Shown here in pieces: positions 33,317 to 42,811 of a DNA stretch of 64,000 bases; positions within the stretch are counted from its first letter, which is position 1, and the number at the start of each line of letters is the position of its first letter. The stretch is taken from assembly GCF_947250775.1 (NCBI RefSeq), contig NZ_OX366349.1, forward strand, positions 1,612,001-1,676,000, in the 5' to 3' direction. A model generated the notes under the pieces. The model made no database searches and was not told the DNA's origin. It saw only the letters and a program-made list of their open reading frames with translations. The stretch comes from Wolbachia endosymbiont (group A) of Rhinocyllus conicus (GTDB taxonomy: Bacteria > Pseudomonadota > Alphaproteobacteria > Rickettsiales > Anaplasmataceae). The position numbers and the translations under genes are program-made.

Positions 33317-34735
33317 ATGTCAACACCAATCACAGTTGCATATGGTGATGGTATCGGACCAGAAATTATGGAAGCGGTGCTGTCGATATTGCGCGAAGCG
33401 GAAGCGAAGATCTCAATGGATATTATTGAAATAGGTGAGCGTGTTTATAGTAAGGAATGGTCTCACGGAATTTCTCCAAGTGGTTGGGAATCTATCGAAA
33501 GGACAAAAATATTATTAAAATCTCCAACAACCACTCCTCAAGGTAAAGGCCACAAAAGCTTAAATGTAGCGCTCAGAAAGAACCTAGGGTTATATGCAAA
33601 TATCAGACCGTGTATTTCATATCATCCTGTTATAGAAAATAAATTCGATAAGTTTGATATCGTAGTGATACGCGAAAATGAAGAGGACGTTTACACCGGA
33701 ATAGAGCATAGGCTCACTGGTGACTCTTACCAATGCACTAAAATTATTACTAGATCTGGCTCAGAGAAGATATGCAGGTATGCTTTTGAATACGCGAAAA
33801 AACACAACAGAAAAAAAGTAACTTGCCTGACTAAAGACAACATAATGAAAATGACTGACGGAACTTTCCATGCAGCGTTTGATCGCATTGCAAAGGAATA
33901 CCAGGACATAAAGGCAGAACATTATATAGTTGATATTGGAATGGCACGTGTTGCCACAGAACCGGAGAATTTCGATGTTATAGTAACTGAAAATCTATAT
34001 GGCGACATATTATCAGACATAGTGGCACAAACCTCTGGATCTGTGGGACTCGCTGGAAGTAGCAATATAGGTAATGAATATGCGATGTTTGAAGCGGTTC
34101 ATGGTTCTGCTCCTGATATTGCAGGAAAAAACATAGCTAATCCTTCTGGTCTTTTAAATGCTGCAGTGCATATGCTAATTTACATAGGTCAAGTGGGTAC
34201 TGCAAAACTAATCTACGATGCATGGCTGAAGACTTTAGAGGATGGAATACACACTGCCGATTTGTATAAGGAGAAAAGAAGTAAACAGAAAGTTGGTACA
34301 AAAGAATTTGCAGAAGCTGTTATAGATAATCTAGGGAAAAAACCTACAATATTATCTGAGCTTATAATTGGCAGTGATTTGGATAGTAAAATAAATAAAG
34401 TACAAGACAATTACGAACAAGATTACAAAGTTAAAAAGCTAGTGGGTAGTGATATAACGCTTGCTTGGGACAAATCCAGCAATTTTGATCAAATAGTAGG
34501 ATTAAATAATCTGCAAATGATAGCAATATACTCAAAAGGACTGGCAATTTGGCCAAGAAGCTCAAAATCTTTAAGTGACCAAATAACCTGTAGGTTTATC
34601 GCAAATAATGAAAAGCAAGCTATTACAAATAGTGATGTAAATAACTTGCTAATCAAACTCGAAGAAAATAGCTTTGACGTGGTGAGAATGGATAAGTTGT
34701 ATTTATATGATGGGAAAGAGGGGTTCTTTTCTTAA
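33317..34735 (+). CDS. icd: NADP-dependent isocitrate dehydrogenase
   Basis: This TCA-cycle enzyme converts isocitrate to 2-oxoglutarate and CO2. The 472-residue protein opens with TPITVAYGDGIGPEIMEAVL; LRKNLGLYANIRPC binds substrate, IVVIRENEEDVYTGIEHR is a conserved loop, and NLYGDILSDIVAQTSGSVGLAGSSNIG contains the metal-binding Asp residues, followed by EAVHGSAPDIAGKNIANPSG. A C-terminal domain of about 130 residues (after residue 340) is typical of the long Rickettsiales-type enzymes. The ATG start at 33317 is supported by family alignment. Confidence 0.96.
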   Translation: MSTPITVAYGDGIGPEIMEAVLSILREAEAKISMDIIEIGERVYSKEWSHGISPSGWESIERTKILLKSPTTTPQGKGHKSLNVALRKNLGLYANIRPCISYHPVIENKFDKFDIVVIRENEEDVYTGIEHRLTGDSYQCTKIITRSGSEKICRYAFEYAKKHNRKKVTCLTKDNIMKMTDGTFHAAFDRIAKEYQDIKAEHYIVDIGMARVATEPENFDVIVTENLYGDILSDIVAQTSGSVGLAGSSNIGNEYAMFEAVHGSAPDIAGKNIANPSGLLNAAVHMLIYIGQVGTAKLIYDAWLKTLEDGIHTADLYKEKRSKQKVGTKEFAEAVIDNLGKKPTILSELIIGSDLDSKINKVQDNYEQDYKVKKLVGSDITLAWDKSSNFDQIVGLNNLQMIAIYSKGLAIWPRSSKSLSDQITCRFIANNEKQAITNSDVNNLLIKLEENSFDVVRMDKLYLYDGKEGFFS

Positions 34736-34762
34736 TTCTTTAAAAGAGGTGTGATAAATGAA

Positions 34763-35401
34763 ATGGATTCAAAAAAAATAGAACTAATATTTAAAAAGTT
34801 TCAACAATCAAATCCTGCGCCAAAAATAGAGCTAAATTATACCAATCATTTTACACTACTAGTTGCGATAGTTTTATCAGCACGGACAACCGATGTAAGC
34901 GTTAATAAAATTACAAGAGAACTATTTAATATCGCTGATACGCCAGAAAAGATGCTGAGTTTTGGGCAAAATGAGCTGAGAAAATGCATAAGCAGTATTG
35001 GTTTATATAATTCCAAAGCAAAAAACATAATCGGGCTCAGCAAAATATTGATTGAGCGGTACAATAGCGAAGTGCCTACTGATTTCGATGATTTGGTATC
35101 TTTACCAGGGGTTGGGAGAAAGAGCGCTAATGTGTTCTTAAATTCAGGACTTGGTATTCCAACATTGGCAGTTGATACTCATGTTTTTAGAGTGAGCAAT
35201 AGACTTGGACTTGTGAGAGAAAAAGATGTGTTTAAAACAGAGCAATCTCTTTTAAATGTAGTTCCAAAAGAATACCTGCTTTATGCTCATCACTGGCTAG
35301 TTTTGCATGGTAGATATGTTTGCAAAGCGCAAAAGCCTTCGTGTGAAACGTGTATAATTCATGATTTGTGTGAGTTTGAATGCAAAAGGTATAAAGTCTA
35401 G
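34763..35401 (+). CDS. nth: Endonuclease III
   Basis: A base-excision repair glycosylase/AP lyase for oxidised pyrimidines, 212 residues. LPGVGRKSANVFLN is the helix-hairpin-helix with the catalytic Lys, VDTHVFRVSNRLGL holds the catalytic Asp, and the C-terminus has the 4Fe-4S cluster motif C-x6-C-x2-C-x5-C (CKAQKPSCETCIIHDLC). A GTG at 34751 would add four residues, but AAGAGGT ends directly before it, leaving no room for initiation; ATG 34763 is better spaced. It follows icd by 27 bases. Confidence 0.94.
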   Translation: MDSKKIELIFKKFQQSNPAPKIELNYTNHFTLLVAIVLSARTTDVSVNKITRELFNIADTPEKMLSFGQNELRKCISSIGLYNSKAKNIIGLSKILIERYNSEVPTDFDDLVSLPGVGRKSANVFLNSGLGIPTLAVDTHVFRVSNRLGLVREKDVFKTEQSLLNVVPKEYLLYAHHWLVLHGRYVCKAQKPSCETCIIHDLCEFECKRYKV

Positions 35402-35471
35402 CACACTATGACCCCTTTCTTGTCACTCCGATATTCCTTCCTTTTATCATCCGAGTAGCTGACGCTGGGAT

Positions 35472-36560
35472 GGCTTTGTTGCATCGCTCAAGTGAAGAGA
35501 ACTGGCAGTTACTGACAAAATTCATTATAAATAGCCATTTAACCGTTGAAGAAAAAATATGCCACAAAAAATGAGAGTCAGTAACTGCCATGAATATAAC
35601 AAATTTCTCCAAGAAAGAGGAAGCATTTTTTGTTATATCAATGACGCCATAGAAAATTGGTACGAGAATTGTCCAAAAATGCAGGGCGGCAACTATATTT
35701 ATAGTGATAAAGTTGTGATTTTGGTGCATATAATCGTCAGTTTCTTTAGAATTGGTTTAAGACAAACAGTCGGGTTTATAAAAGGGTATTTGCAACAAAT
35801 AGGAAGAGATTTGGCAGTTATCAGCTATTCACAAGCATCAAGAAGGTTTAAGAAACTTAATATTAAGATAAATGATTGCAGAATTGATAAAAATAATATG
35901 GAAGATATCGAAATTGCTATGGACAGTACAGGAATTAGTATATACAACAACACTCCTGGTCACAGCAAGGAAAATAGCACTGACAGAAAATATCGTGGCT
36001 ATGAGCAAACGAGAAAATTGCACGTAATGTTGAATATAAACAACAAAAAAGCCATAGCTGTAAAATACAGTAACGGTGTCTACTCTGATCACTATGGAGC
36101 TTGTGATTTGCTAAAAGAAGTTGATTTTCAGCATGCCATAAAAGCACTATATGCAGATAGAGCATGTGATAGGCACAAGTTTTATAAGTTGTGTAACGAA
36201 TATGATATAAAGACAAAAATTCCACCAATAAACAATGCGGCAGAACATCCAGAAATAGATTATATGTCTGACAGGAATGCTGCTATTAGGTTAATAAAAT
36301 TATACGGTGAAGATGGCATGAAAGAATGGAAAAAAGAAGTAAATTATGGGAAAAGATCTTATATTGAAGGGTTTTTCTCAAGATTAAAGCAAATATTCGG
36401 ATTTAGTTTTAGGAATAAATCTGAGATAAATCGAGAAAAAGAACTGCTAATCAAATGCTATTTGCTTAATAAATTCACTGATATTGGTATGGCTAAATTT
36501 GAGATAGTTACATGAATTTACCATAAATCACCATCTCATAAAGTGTGATGCAACAAAGCC
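35472..36560 (+). mobile_element. IS5-family (IS903-like) insertion sequence, copy C
   Basis: A 1,089-bp copy in the opposite orientation to copy A, with ends GGCTTTGTTGCATCGC and GTGATGCAACAAAGCC. The 9-bp target duplication cgctgggat is perfect (35463-35471 and 36561-36569), so this insertion is recent or unrearranged. The target is again an arm of the common palindrome. Confidence 0.93.
35559..36515 (+). CDS. IS5-family DDE transposase
   Basis: A 318-residue transposase identical in sequence to that at 2149-3105, with catalytic Asp residues in MDSTGISIY and YADRACDRH and the Glu in RSYIEGFFSRLK. The identical protein at two sites and a perfect target duplication point to recent transposition. 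It lies directly downstream of nth, and an IS630 relic begins 33 bases beyond its right end. Confidence 0.94.
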   Translation: MPQKMRVSNCHEYNKFLQERGSIFCYINDAIENWYENCPKMQGGNYIYSDKVVILVHIIVSFFRIGLRQTVGFIKGYLQQIGRDLAVISYSQASRRFKKLNIKINDCRIDKNNMEDIEIAMDSTGISIYNNTPGHSKENSTDRKYRGYEQTRKLHVMLNINNKKAIAVKYSNGVYSDHYGACDLLKEVDFQHAIKALYADRACDRHKFYKLCNEYDIKTKIPPINNAAEHPEIDYMSDRNAAIRLIKLYGEDGMKEWKKEVNYGKRSYIEGFFSRLKQIFGFSFRNKSEINREKELLIKCYLLNKFTDIGMAKFEIVT

Positions 36561-36592
36561 CGCTGGGATCCAGGTTGCTCATAAGCAAACTA

Positions 36593-37502
36593 TAGTATTT
36601 TCAAAAGCGAATGATAAAGGTATAATATGTTTTTTTAAAGTAGGGAAAGCGATGGTATATAGTGTAGATTTAAGGGAAAAAGCAGTGTCTTTGGTAGAAA
36701 AAGGAAAGTCAAAGGTTGAAGTTGCAGAGGTTTTTGAGATAGACACTATATAGATGGCTAAAAAAGAAAGCTACTGGCCAAGGTCTCAAAGCGGTAAAAA
36801 GTACTGGTTTTATTCGGAAAATAGACCCAAAAATACTTGTAGACTATGTTAAAAAACACCCAGATCACACACTAGCAGAAATGAAACAAAACCTTGGCTT
36901 TGGAATAAGTGCAATTTGGTATAGGTTAAAACAGCTAAAAATAACCTTAAAAAAAGTCACATTCTATCAAGAGCGCAATCAAGAAGATAGGCAGCAATTT
37001 ATCGATAAAGTCTCAAAAATAGACCACTGTAGCATTTTATATATAGATGAAGCAGGAGTTGATAATAGACTATACCGAGAATATGCATGAGCTCCAAGAG
37101 GAGAAAAAATATATGCTGATGTTCCAGGAAAAAAGTGGGAAAGAGTGAGTATAATAGGTGGATGGATTAAAAAGAAGTTTATTGCACCAATGACCTTCAC
37201 AGGAGGGTGTAATAAAGATGTATTTAATGTATGGTTAGAGCGAACCACAATTGCAGCGTAATACAACCATAGTTATGGATAATGCTACATTCCATAAAAC
37301 TCCCAAAACAAAGTCATTAATAGAGTCTTTTGGCTGTCATTTGCTTTATCTTCCAACATATTCACCTGATCTAAATCCGATAGAGCATTGTTGGCACACC
37401 ATCAAAAGTCACCTCAGACCTCTAATGCATCAATGTACAGACTTACACCTTTTAGTTGGTAATACCATTTTAGACGTTTATCATTCGTTTTAGAAAATAC
37501 TA
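36593..37502 (+). pseudogene. IS630-family element with degraded transposase
   Basis: A 910-bp element flanked by TA on each side, as expected for the IS630/Tc1 group, with inverted ends TAGTATTTTCAAAAGCGAAT and the matching right end. The transposase starts at ATG 36652 (MVYSVDLREKAVSLVEKGKS), shifts frame near 36750 (then RWLKKKATGQGLKAV), meets a stop at 37088, and shifts again near 37250 before VMDNATFHKTPKTKS and PDLNPIEHCW, ending at 37493. One frame change could be programmed as in other IS630 elements; together with the internal stop the gene is inactive. Confidence 0.85.
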
Positions 37503-37509
37503 TAGTTTC

Positions 37510-37964
37510 ATTAAGATTTTTTTTTAAACTCCTCTTGTTTACTTTTATCTTGTCCGTTATGCACTGGTCTTGGTGTGATATATGAGAATTTCATTCTTTG
37601 CATATTACGGTGTACTGTAGACTTGCTAAACCAAACTTTTCCTGAATTCTTATTCTCGTTTCTTTAATGGTAATGTTGGGATTTTCTTGTATCCATGCTT
37701 CAACTTGTTCAAGTTGGCTTTGGTTCAATATAGTTTTTCTACGGCGTTGAGGTGGAGCAAATAATTTTTCTTCTCTGCCAAATTTTAGGTCATGCAGTAA
37801 GTGCCTTTCTTGAAATGCAACATATTTTTGCTACGGCTGTTATACTATGCTTTTTTGCTGCAATTACAGCATTTAGTTTTTTTGCAACATATGCATTATT
37901 TCTTACTTTCTTCAGCATTTCTTTTGCTCACTTTTTCATCCAATAATTTTGATCTTAATGCCAT
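37510..37964 (-). pseudogene. Second IS630-type transposase relic (N-terminal part)
   Basis: On the minus strand from ATG 37964 (MALRSKLLDEKVSKRN) the coding signal passes through VAKKLNAVIAAKKHSITAVA, then HDLKFGREEKLFAPPQRRRK, LEQVEAWIQENPNITIKETR and STVHRNMQRMKFSYITPRPV in different frames. This is the helix-turn-helix N-terminal half of an IS630-like transposase different from the one next to it; the DDE half is missing. It separates the IS630 element from the phage remnant. Confidence 0.65.
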
Positions 37965-38040
37965 TTAAACCTCGCTATTTTACTTACTCCAGTATGGCTT
38001 TTTTTCCATTATTGTCTATCCGTTACTTGTATAGAGGGAA

Positions 38041-38553
38041 TTGGTATTAGGAGATTTATTTGACTTTCTTTTTGGTAGTTCTAAAGCTAATCGCCAATTT
38101 GAAAATAATATCGGAGTACAAAAAGAATTGTATGGTCGGTACAATAAATTCATGGATAGTCTTGGGGGCTTAGGAAAAGATGGTCCAGGAGGATTTATTA
38201 ATCAAATAGCATCGCAATATCAAGGCAATCCTTACCAGCAGTTTATTAGCAATCAAATGATTGGCAACCAATTAAGAGCAAGTGGGCTTGATCAATCAAG
38301 CTATGGTCTATCTAAAGTTGCAAGTTTAAACTCTGAACTTGCGTCGCGTGGCTTGAATGACTTTATCGGTTCATCTTTAGGAGGGCTGCAAAGTCTTATC
38401 GGAGCACATGGTCTTGGTGCACAAATTGGTCAAAATCTAGGTGGTGGTTACACTTCTTACGGCAGAGCAATAAATGATCGCTGGCTAGCTATAAATCAAA
38501 TGTTGGGTGAGTTTGGTAAAACTGCAGGAAAGTTTGCAATAGCGTCAGCATAG
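38041..38553 (+). CDS. Phage-related structural-type protein, probably truncated
   Basis: A 170-residue protein with no sure family. It starts at TTG 38041, right after an in-frame stop, and opens with MVLGDLFDFLFGSSKANRQF. The rest is rich in Gly, Gln and Asn (GGLGKDGPGGFINQIASQYQ, SSLGGLQSLIGAHGLGAQIG), resembling phage internal or DNA-injection proteins. The nearby truncated terminase supports a phage origin. The 5' end abuts an IS630 relic and may have lost its native start. Confidence 0.5.
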   Translation: MVLGDLFDFLFGSSKANRQFENNIGVQKELYGRYNKFMDSLGGLGKDGPGGFINQIASQYQGNPYQQFISNQMIGNQLRASGLDQSSYGLSKVASLNSELASRGLNDFIGSSLGGLQSLIGAHGLGAQIGQNLGGGYTSYGRAINDRWLAINQMLGEFGKTAGKFAIASA

Positions 38554-38557
38554 TTAC

Positions 38558-38833
38558 TTATCTTTTGTAAATGTTATCTCTATGTCCTATCTCTGTGATA
38601 ACCACTGTACGTTCTGGTTGATTTACCCTATAAACCACACGATAGTCACCTACTCTTAACCTTCTGCGCCCTTTTAAGCTATGATGTAGTGGTTCACCAA
38701 GATTTATTGGATCGACTGTAAGTCGTTCTTTTATAGCCTTTTGAACTCTTAGCCTTATTGTCTTTGGAAGATTTGGTAAATCCCTTTCAGTAACGCTCTT
38801 TAGAGACTTAATTTTATAACGTTCTAGTCCCAC
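38558..38833 (-). CDS. RelE/ParE-family toxin
   Basis: A 91-residue protein of the RelE/ParE fold: YKIKSLKSVTERDLPNLPKT, then LGEPLHHSLKGRRRLRVGDYRVVY, where the basic strand and the R-x-V-Y pattern are typical, and VVITEIGHRDNIYKR at the C-terminus. Such toxins are RelE-like mRNA interferases or ParE-like gyrase poisons; the sequence does not decide which. GTG 38833 is the start and overlaps the stop of the upstream antitoxin gene by 10 bases, the usual coupling of such pairs. Confidence 0.88.
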   Translation of the reverse strand: MGLERYKIKSLKSVTERDLPNLPKTIRLRVQKAIKERLTVDPINLGEPLHHSLKGRRRLRVGDYRVVYRVNQPERTVVITEIGHRDNIYKR

Positions 38834-39045
38834 TTAATATCTTCAAAATCAACTGTTTCTGCGCCTTCAACATCACGCTCATCAGAAATTTTAGACACTA
38901 AAAAATCCTCGATTTCAAGCTCAATTGCTTCTTTGAGTAGTTTCTCTGCTAATTCTTGAGCAGGCTGCTTAGTGAGCTCAGCTAGCTCGGCAAGGTGCAG
39001 TAAAGTTTCTTTACTGAGAACTATATTAGCGTTTAAGTCTGCCAT
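38824..39045 (-). CDS. Antitoxin of the RelE/ParE pair
   Basis: A 73-residue acidic protein starting at ATG 39045 (MADLNANIVLSKETLLHLAE); a TTG four codons upstream is possible but less likely. The N-terminal strand followed by helices resembles a ribbon-helix-helix or similar DNA-binding fold, and the acidic C-terminus (VEGAETVDFEDIKWD) would wrap the toxin. It lies directly before the toxin gene with a 10-base overlap. The pair is placed between two phage-derived genes on the opposite strand. Confidence 0.82.
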   Translation of the reverse strand: MADLNANIVLSKETLLHLAELAELTKQPAQELAEKLLKEAIELEIEDFLVSKISDERDVEGAETVDFEDIKWD

Positions 39046-39142
39046 AAGTTTTACCAAAATCTACTACTGTAACAATTTTACAACATTTTTTTTAATTTTT
39101 CAATAAATTAGTGTATGCTGGAATTAGTTTAAAGGATGAAAA

Positions 39143-39964
39143 ATGCTATCTCAGGAGGATATTATTTTATGCCGCAAAGATTTTGGTTTCTTTGCGTTTC
39201 AAGGCATGCTGCGAGTGTTTAATATCAGATTAAATTTAAAAAGAAAAGATGGCAGCAAAAACTATTTGTGGGTGCTGTTCAGCAGCATTAATCGCTTGGT
39301 GTTTGAAAAAGCACACAGTCAATGGTGGAACATACCACCACGCTGTGCTAAGACAACACTGGGTTTTATATTTCATGTGGCGTTTGCCCTCGGTAATAAT
39401 CCAAGGGCAAAGTTTATGTATATTACGCACCAAAGAGATTTGATGCGTGAAAAAATCAATGAACTGCACATTGTCCTTGAGTCTCCATTTTACCGTCAAG
39501 TCTTTCCAAACGTAAAAGTAGTTGGTCGCAAAAGTACGCGAGTAATTAGAACTAAAGAAGGAGGTTTTGTTAATGGCTTTTCAATATCAGGGCATGTAAC
39601 AGGTACAGGAGCTGGGGATAGTTCTCTTGATTTTGATGAAGGTCGAAAGTACGGTGGTTGCATTATCCTTGATGATTTACATGATGCAAGCTGCGCTTAT
39701 AGTCGGGTATCGCTGATCAGTGCCTGTCAAAAGTTTGAACAATGCATAACTTCAAGGCGTAATACTGCTGATACGCCATTTTTAGTGATTGGTCAAAGGA
39801 TCAGTGTTTACGACATATTTGGTTATTTAGAGAAAAAATCAGAGCGACAGTTTGAGAAGATCATAATACCTGCAGTACTTGAAGATGGCACGAGTATTGA
39901 TGAGAATAGATTGCCAATGCAGGAACTTAGGATCAAGGAAAAAGCAGATACCGTCACGGAATAA
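39143..39964 (+). CDS. Phage terminase large subunit, C-terminally truncated
   Basis: The 273 residues correspond to the ATPase half of a phage DNA-packaging terminase. WWNIPPRCAKTTLGFIFHV is the Walker A region (with Ala where Gly is usual), KFMYITHQRDLM follows, GGCIILDDLHDA is Walker B, and TPFLVIGQRISVYDIFGYL is the coupling motif. The nuclease half is missing: the frame stops at 39964, seven bases before a palindromic repeat, which may mark the breakpoint. AAAGGAT precedes ATG 39143. With the gene at 38041 it forms a phage remnant and cannot package DNA. Confidence 0.85.
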   Translation: MLSQEDIILCRKDFGFFAFQGMLRVFNIRLNLKRKDGSKNYLWVLFSSINRLVFEKAHSQWWNIPPRCAKTTLGFIFHVAFALGNNPRAKFMYITHQRDLMREKINELHIVLESPFYRQVFPNVKVVGRKSTRVIRTKEGGFVNGFSISGHVTGTGAGDSSLDFDEGRKYGGCIILDDLHDASCAYSRVSLISACQKFEQCITSRRNTADTPFLVIGQRISVYDIFGYLEKKSERQFEKIIIPAVLEDGTSIDENRLPMQELRIKEKADTVTE

Positions 39965-39970
39965 TTAACC

Positions 39971-40036
39971 GTCATACCGCGATTCATTCGCGGTATCTCT
40001 TAGCATAGATCCCGCTAACACGTAGCGGGATGACGA
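39971..40036. repeat. Two-hairpin palindromic repeat unit
   Basis: The unit begins GTCATACCGCG and ends CGGGATGACG, with two hairpins (CCGCGATTCATTCGCGG and CCCGCTAACACGTAGCGGG). Similar units lie at 2007-2067, 49128-49203, 52509-52570 and 63313-63376. It follows the terminase stop directly. Confidence 0.75.
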
Positions 40037-40060
40037 TTGTCGATGAACCTAAGTTACTTT

Positions 40061-40540
40061 AGCTATAAACATTAAGAAATTTACTAAACGAAGAAAAAAG
40101 GCAAAAGAAGCCCCATGGTTGGCTAATTACTTACATTATACTTTCAAGTATGGCGTTTTTTTATTCTAAACGTTTAATAACCACGATTCAGTTGCTTTTA
40201 AGCCGCAACTAATCTAAATTACAAACGTTAAGAAATTTACTAAACAGAAAAAAAGGCAAAAGAAACCCTAGGGTAGCTAGTTATTCACTATCCATTTTTT
40301 AAGTTGGCGTTTTTTTATGTTTTAAACGCTTTATAAGCGCGTTTCAGCTTATGTGGGTAAAAAACCAGAAATTTTATAAAGACATAGAGTGCACATAGTG
40401 CGAAAAATTAAACATGAGACGCCAAATACCCTAAGTTTTTTGTCATTAACCTGCACAGATTGCGAAGATAAATAAATAGCTTCAGTTTCATGATAAGGGG
40501 GCTGGCGGAGTTTGTAAAGTAATTTTTCGTAGCTCTCATG
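40061..40540 (+). repeat. Paired ~140-bp intergenic repeat units, locus 2
   Basis: Same arrangement as 32152-32605: unit starts near 40061 and 40213, each with 'aaaggcaaaagaa' and 'tggcgttttttta', then the shared tail ending 'gtagctctcatg'. The two loci are clearly homologous but diverged, so the repeat is old. No coding frame is seen in 39965-40706. Confidence 0.7.
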
Positions 40541-40706
40541 ACTTAAAAAGCTGGATTCCAGCTTCACGCGCTGAAATGACAGATTACTGTTACCTTATCT
40601 AGATACAGAAAAAAAATCTTAATACTTAACACATTTTTCATAGTACACACCGTATGATTGATAAATAAAATAATGAATAGATTTACATAATGTTTGGAGG
40701 CTACCA

Positions 40707-42605
40707 ATGGTCAACGACAAGATTACTTTGAACTTTGAGATAGAAAAAGGCGAACCTATAGATCGATACTACTTTTCTGCACGTATGAGACTTACAGATG
40801 AAAGCAAAAATCTTTTGCGTGAGAAGCTTGGCAGTACAATTCAATTCGATAACCTAGATGATCACTTCAATCTTAACCATGAGAATTTTTATATCTACTA
40901 CAATAAATATAGTGAGCACAATGGTAGAAGTGAGCTATACGTTAGGGATGATAACGGTAGATATTTAACTTCCAATCTTCCACTTAATCACTATGGATTC
41001 TCAATGGAACTATCATCTGATGGGGCGTCAATAGCAGATTATGGCTTTTATCCTCTTTATGCAATCTATAACCCAAATCACTATGATAAGGCAAAGGAAA
41101 AAGTATTTGATGATCACGGTGAATTGTCACCAATTGCATCAAATATGTTAGATAATTTTTTAAGCAACACAAATAGCTTAACCACACAAGAGATGTTTTT
41201 ACAGTTGCAAAATGGAGCTACTGAAAAAGAGGAGAAATTGATAAGAGAGAAAAGACAAGCAGAAGAAGAATTAGATCAAAAGAATGAGAAATTAAAGGAG
41301 TTCATAGAAAAAGGTGAAATTACCTTGTTTAAAGTGGTAAAAGGTAATGACGTAGGTAACGGGCGTTCAGAAGTAGTTTTACAGTTTACTGCAGAAGGTA
41401 AGGGGACAAATGAAATTACCCTTGATTCCGAAAAATTCTATATAGCAGATTATGAAGATAGTGAATTCTTGCATTGTGTTAGCTCTGATTATGACATGCT
41501 ACTTGATTATGAAAATTTATTTTTCGCGCTCAATCAAAGCTTCTACTCAGACTTTGAAAGTGGGTTTTATTCAGCAGACAGCACTGATCCCTATAATTAC
41601 GCTAAATATTCAAAGGAACCATATTTGAGTGGTGATCAGCTATCTGAAAAATTATCTCATGAGTTGGAGAAAGATAGTAACCAGATAGATGCAGAAGTTA
41701 TGTTTAGTGATCAACCTATGAACGAAGAAGTTACAGTGAAAAGTGAAGTCAAATCTAGAAAGAAAAGGGCAGTTGAAGAAGATAATGCAGAAGATACTGT
41801 AGGAAACATAAATGAAACAAATGAGGTAACCGGTGCGACGCGTTTGCACTCCGCTTCTTTATCAGGGAATTTGAATGAAGTTATCGAACTTGTAGAACAT
41901 AGCGCAAATATTGACGCGAAAGATAAAGCCGGACAAACACCGCTACATCATGCTATTAAATCAGGAAATACAGAAATAGCAAAATATCTTATCGATCAAG
42001 GTGCAAATCTCAATTCTCAAGATATTTATTACGAAGGAACTGATTACTCTTGTTTTAAGACACCTTTGCACTATGCCATAAAATCGGGAAACATGGAAAT
42101 AGTTGAATACTTAGTGGAACATGGTGCAAATCCTAATATTCCAGATGCTCACAATCTCAGGCCGCTCGACTATGCTATAAAGAACACAGCTTTAGTAAAA
42201 TATCTTGTGGACAATGGTGCAGATATTAATATACGTAATCCGATATTCCATTTTGTTAAGCTAGGTGACCTGGATATGGTAGAATATTTAGCTCAACATG
42301 GTGCAGATCTTAATGTCAAAAACACCTCTGCTCAAACACTACTACATTATGCTATTGAACTCAAACATACAGAGATAGCTAAATACTTAATAGATCACAA
42401 TGTAGATATTAATACTCGAGATATTAGTTCTGGTAAATCTCCATTACATTTTGCCATGAGCATGAAAAATATAGAGGTAGCAAATTACCTAATAGAGCAT
42501 GGTGCAGATGTTAATGTTAAAGATAGTTACGGTTTAGCACCTTTACACTTTGCTGTTAATTTAGGAAACCAAGAGATATTAGAATATTGTAAGTTGAAAA
42601 TGTGA
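40707..42605 (+). CDS. Ankyrin-repeat protein, C-terminally truncated
   Basis: A 632-residue protein. Residues 1-345 are an unrecognised acidic region with a coiled coil at about 175-215 (KEEKLIREKRQAEEELDQKN). A basic site RKKR lies at 351-354. From about 372 there are seven ankyrin repeats (for example TPLHHAIKSGNTEIAKYLID and SPLHFAMSMKNIEVANYLIE) and a cut eighth ending abruptly at EILEYCKLKM. The abrupt end, just before an IS110 element, suggests that element or a deletion removed the 3' part. GGAGG precedes ATG 40707. Ankyrin proteins of Wolbachia are candidate host-interaction factors; no signal peptide is visible. Confidence 0.85.
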   Translation: MVNDKITLNFEIEKGEPIDRYYFSARMRLTDESKNLLREKLGSTIQFDNLDDHFNLNHENFYIYYNKYSEHNGRSELYVRDDNGRYLTSNLPLNHYGFSMELSSDGASIADYGFYPLYAIYNPNHYDKAKEKVFDDHGELSPIASNMLDNFLSNTNSLTTQEMFLQLQNGATEKEEKLIREKRQAEEELDQKNEKLKEFIEKGEITLFKVVKGNDVGNGRSEVVLQFTAEGKGTNEITLDSEKFYIADYEDSEFLHCVSSDYDMLLDYENLFFALNQSFYSDFESGFYSADSTDPYNYAKYSKEPYLSGDQLSEKLSHELEKDSNQIDAEVMFSDQPMNEEVTVKSEVKSRKKRAVEEDNAEDTVGNINETNEVTGATRLHSASLSGNLNEVIELVEHSANIDAKDKAGQTPLHHAIKSGNTEIAKYLIDQGANLNSQDIYYEGTDYSCFKTPLHYAIKSGNMEIVEYLVEHGANPNIPDAHNLRPLDYAIKNTALVKYLVDNGADINIRNPIFHFVKLGDLDMVEYLAQHGADLNVKNTSAQTLLHYAIELKHTEIAKYLIDHNVDINTRDISSGKSPLHFAMSMKNIEVANYLIEHGADVNVKDSYGLAPLHFAVNLGNQEILEYCKLKM

Positions 42606-42811
42606 TATAAAAGAGGATAAGAGGGAAAGATAGCCCTACTCACTATAGGAATAGGACTATCATGGGCGTGTGCGACCGGAAGAATATTGGTACTACAACC
42701 GTTTAAATCAAGGTACACTAGCCCATCTCTCGATACGTTTGAATAGTTGCTTGGGACATATATATGCACCCGTTTACAATCTTAAATTAACTAAAACTAT
42801 CGAGGTTTATT

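Noticed and set aside
36740..36760. Programmed frameshift giving an active IS630 transposase
   Set aside because: Besides this frame change there is an internal stop at 37088 and a second frame change near 37250, so the copy is dead even if one shift is programmed.
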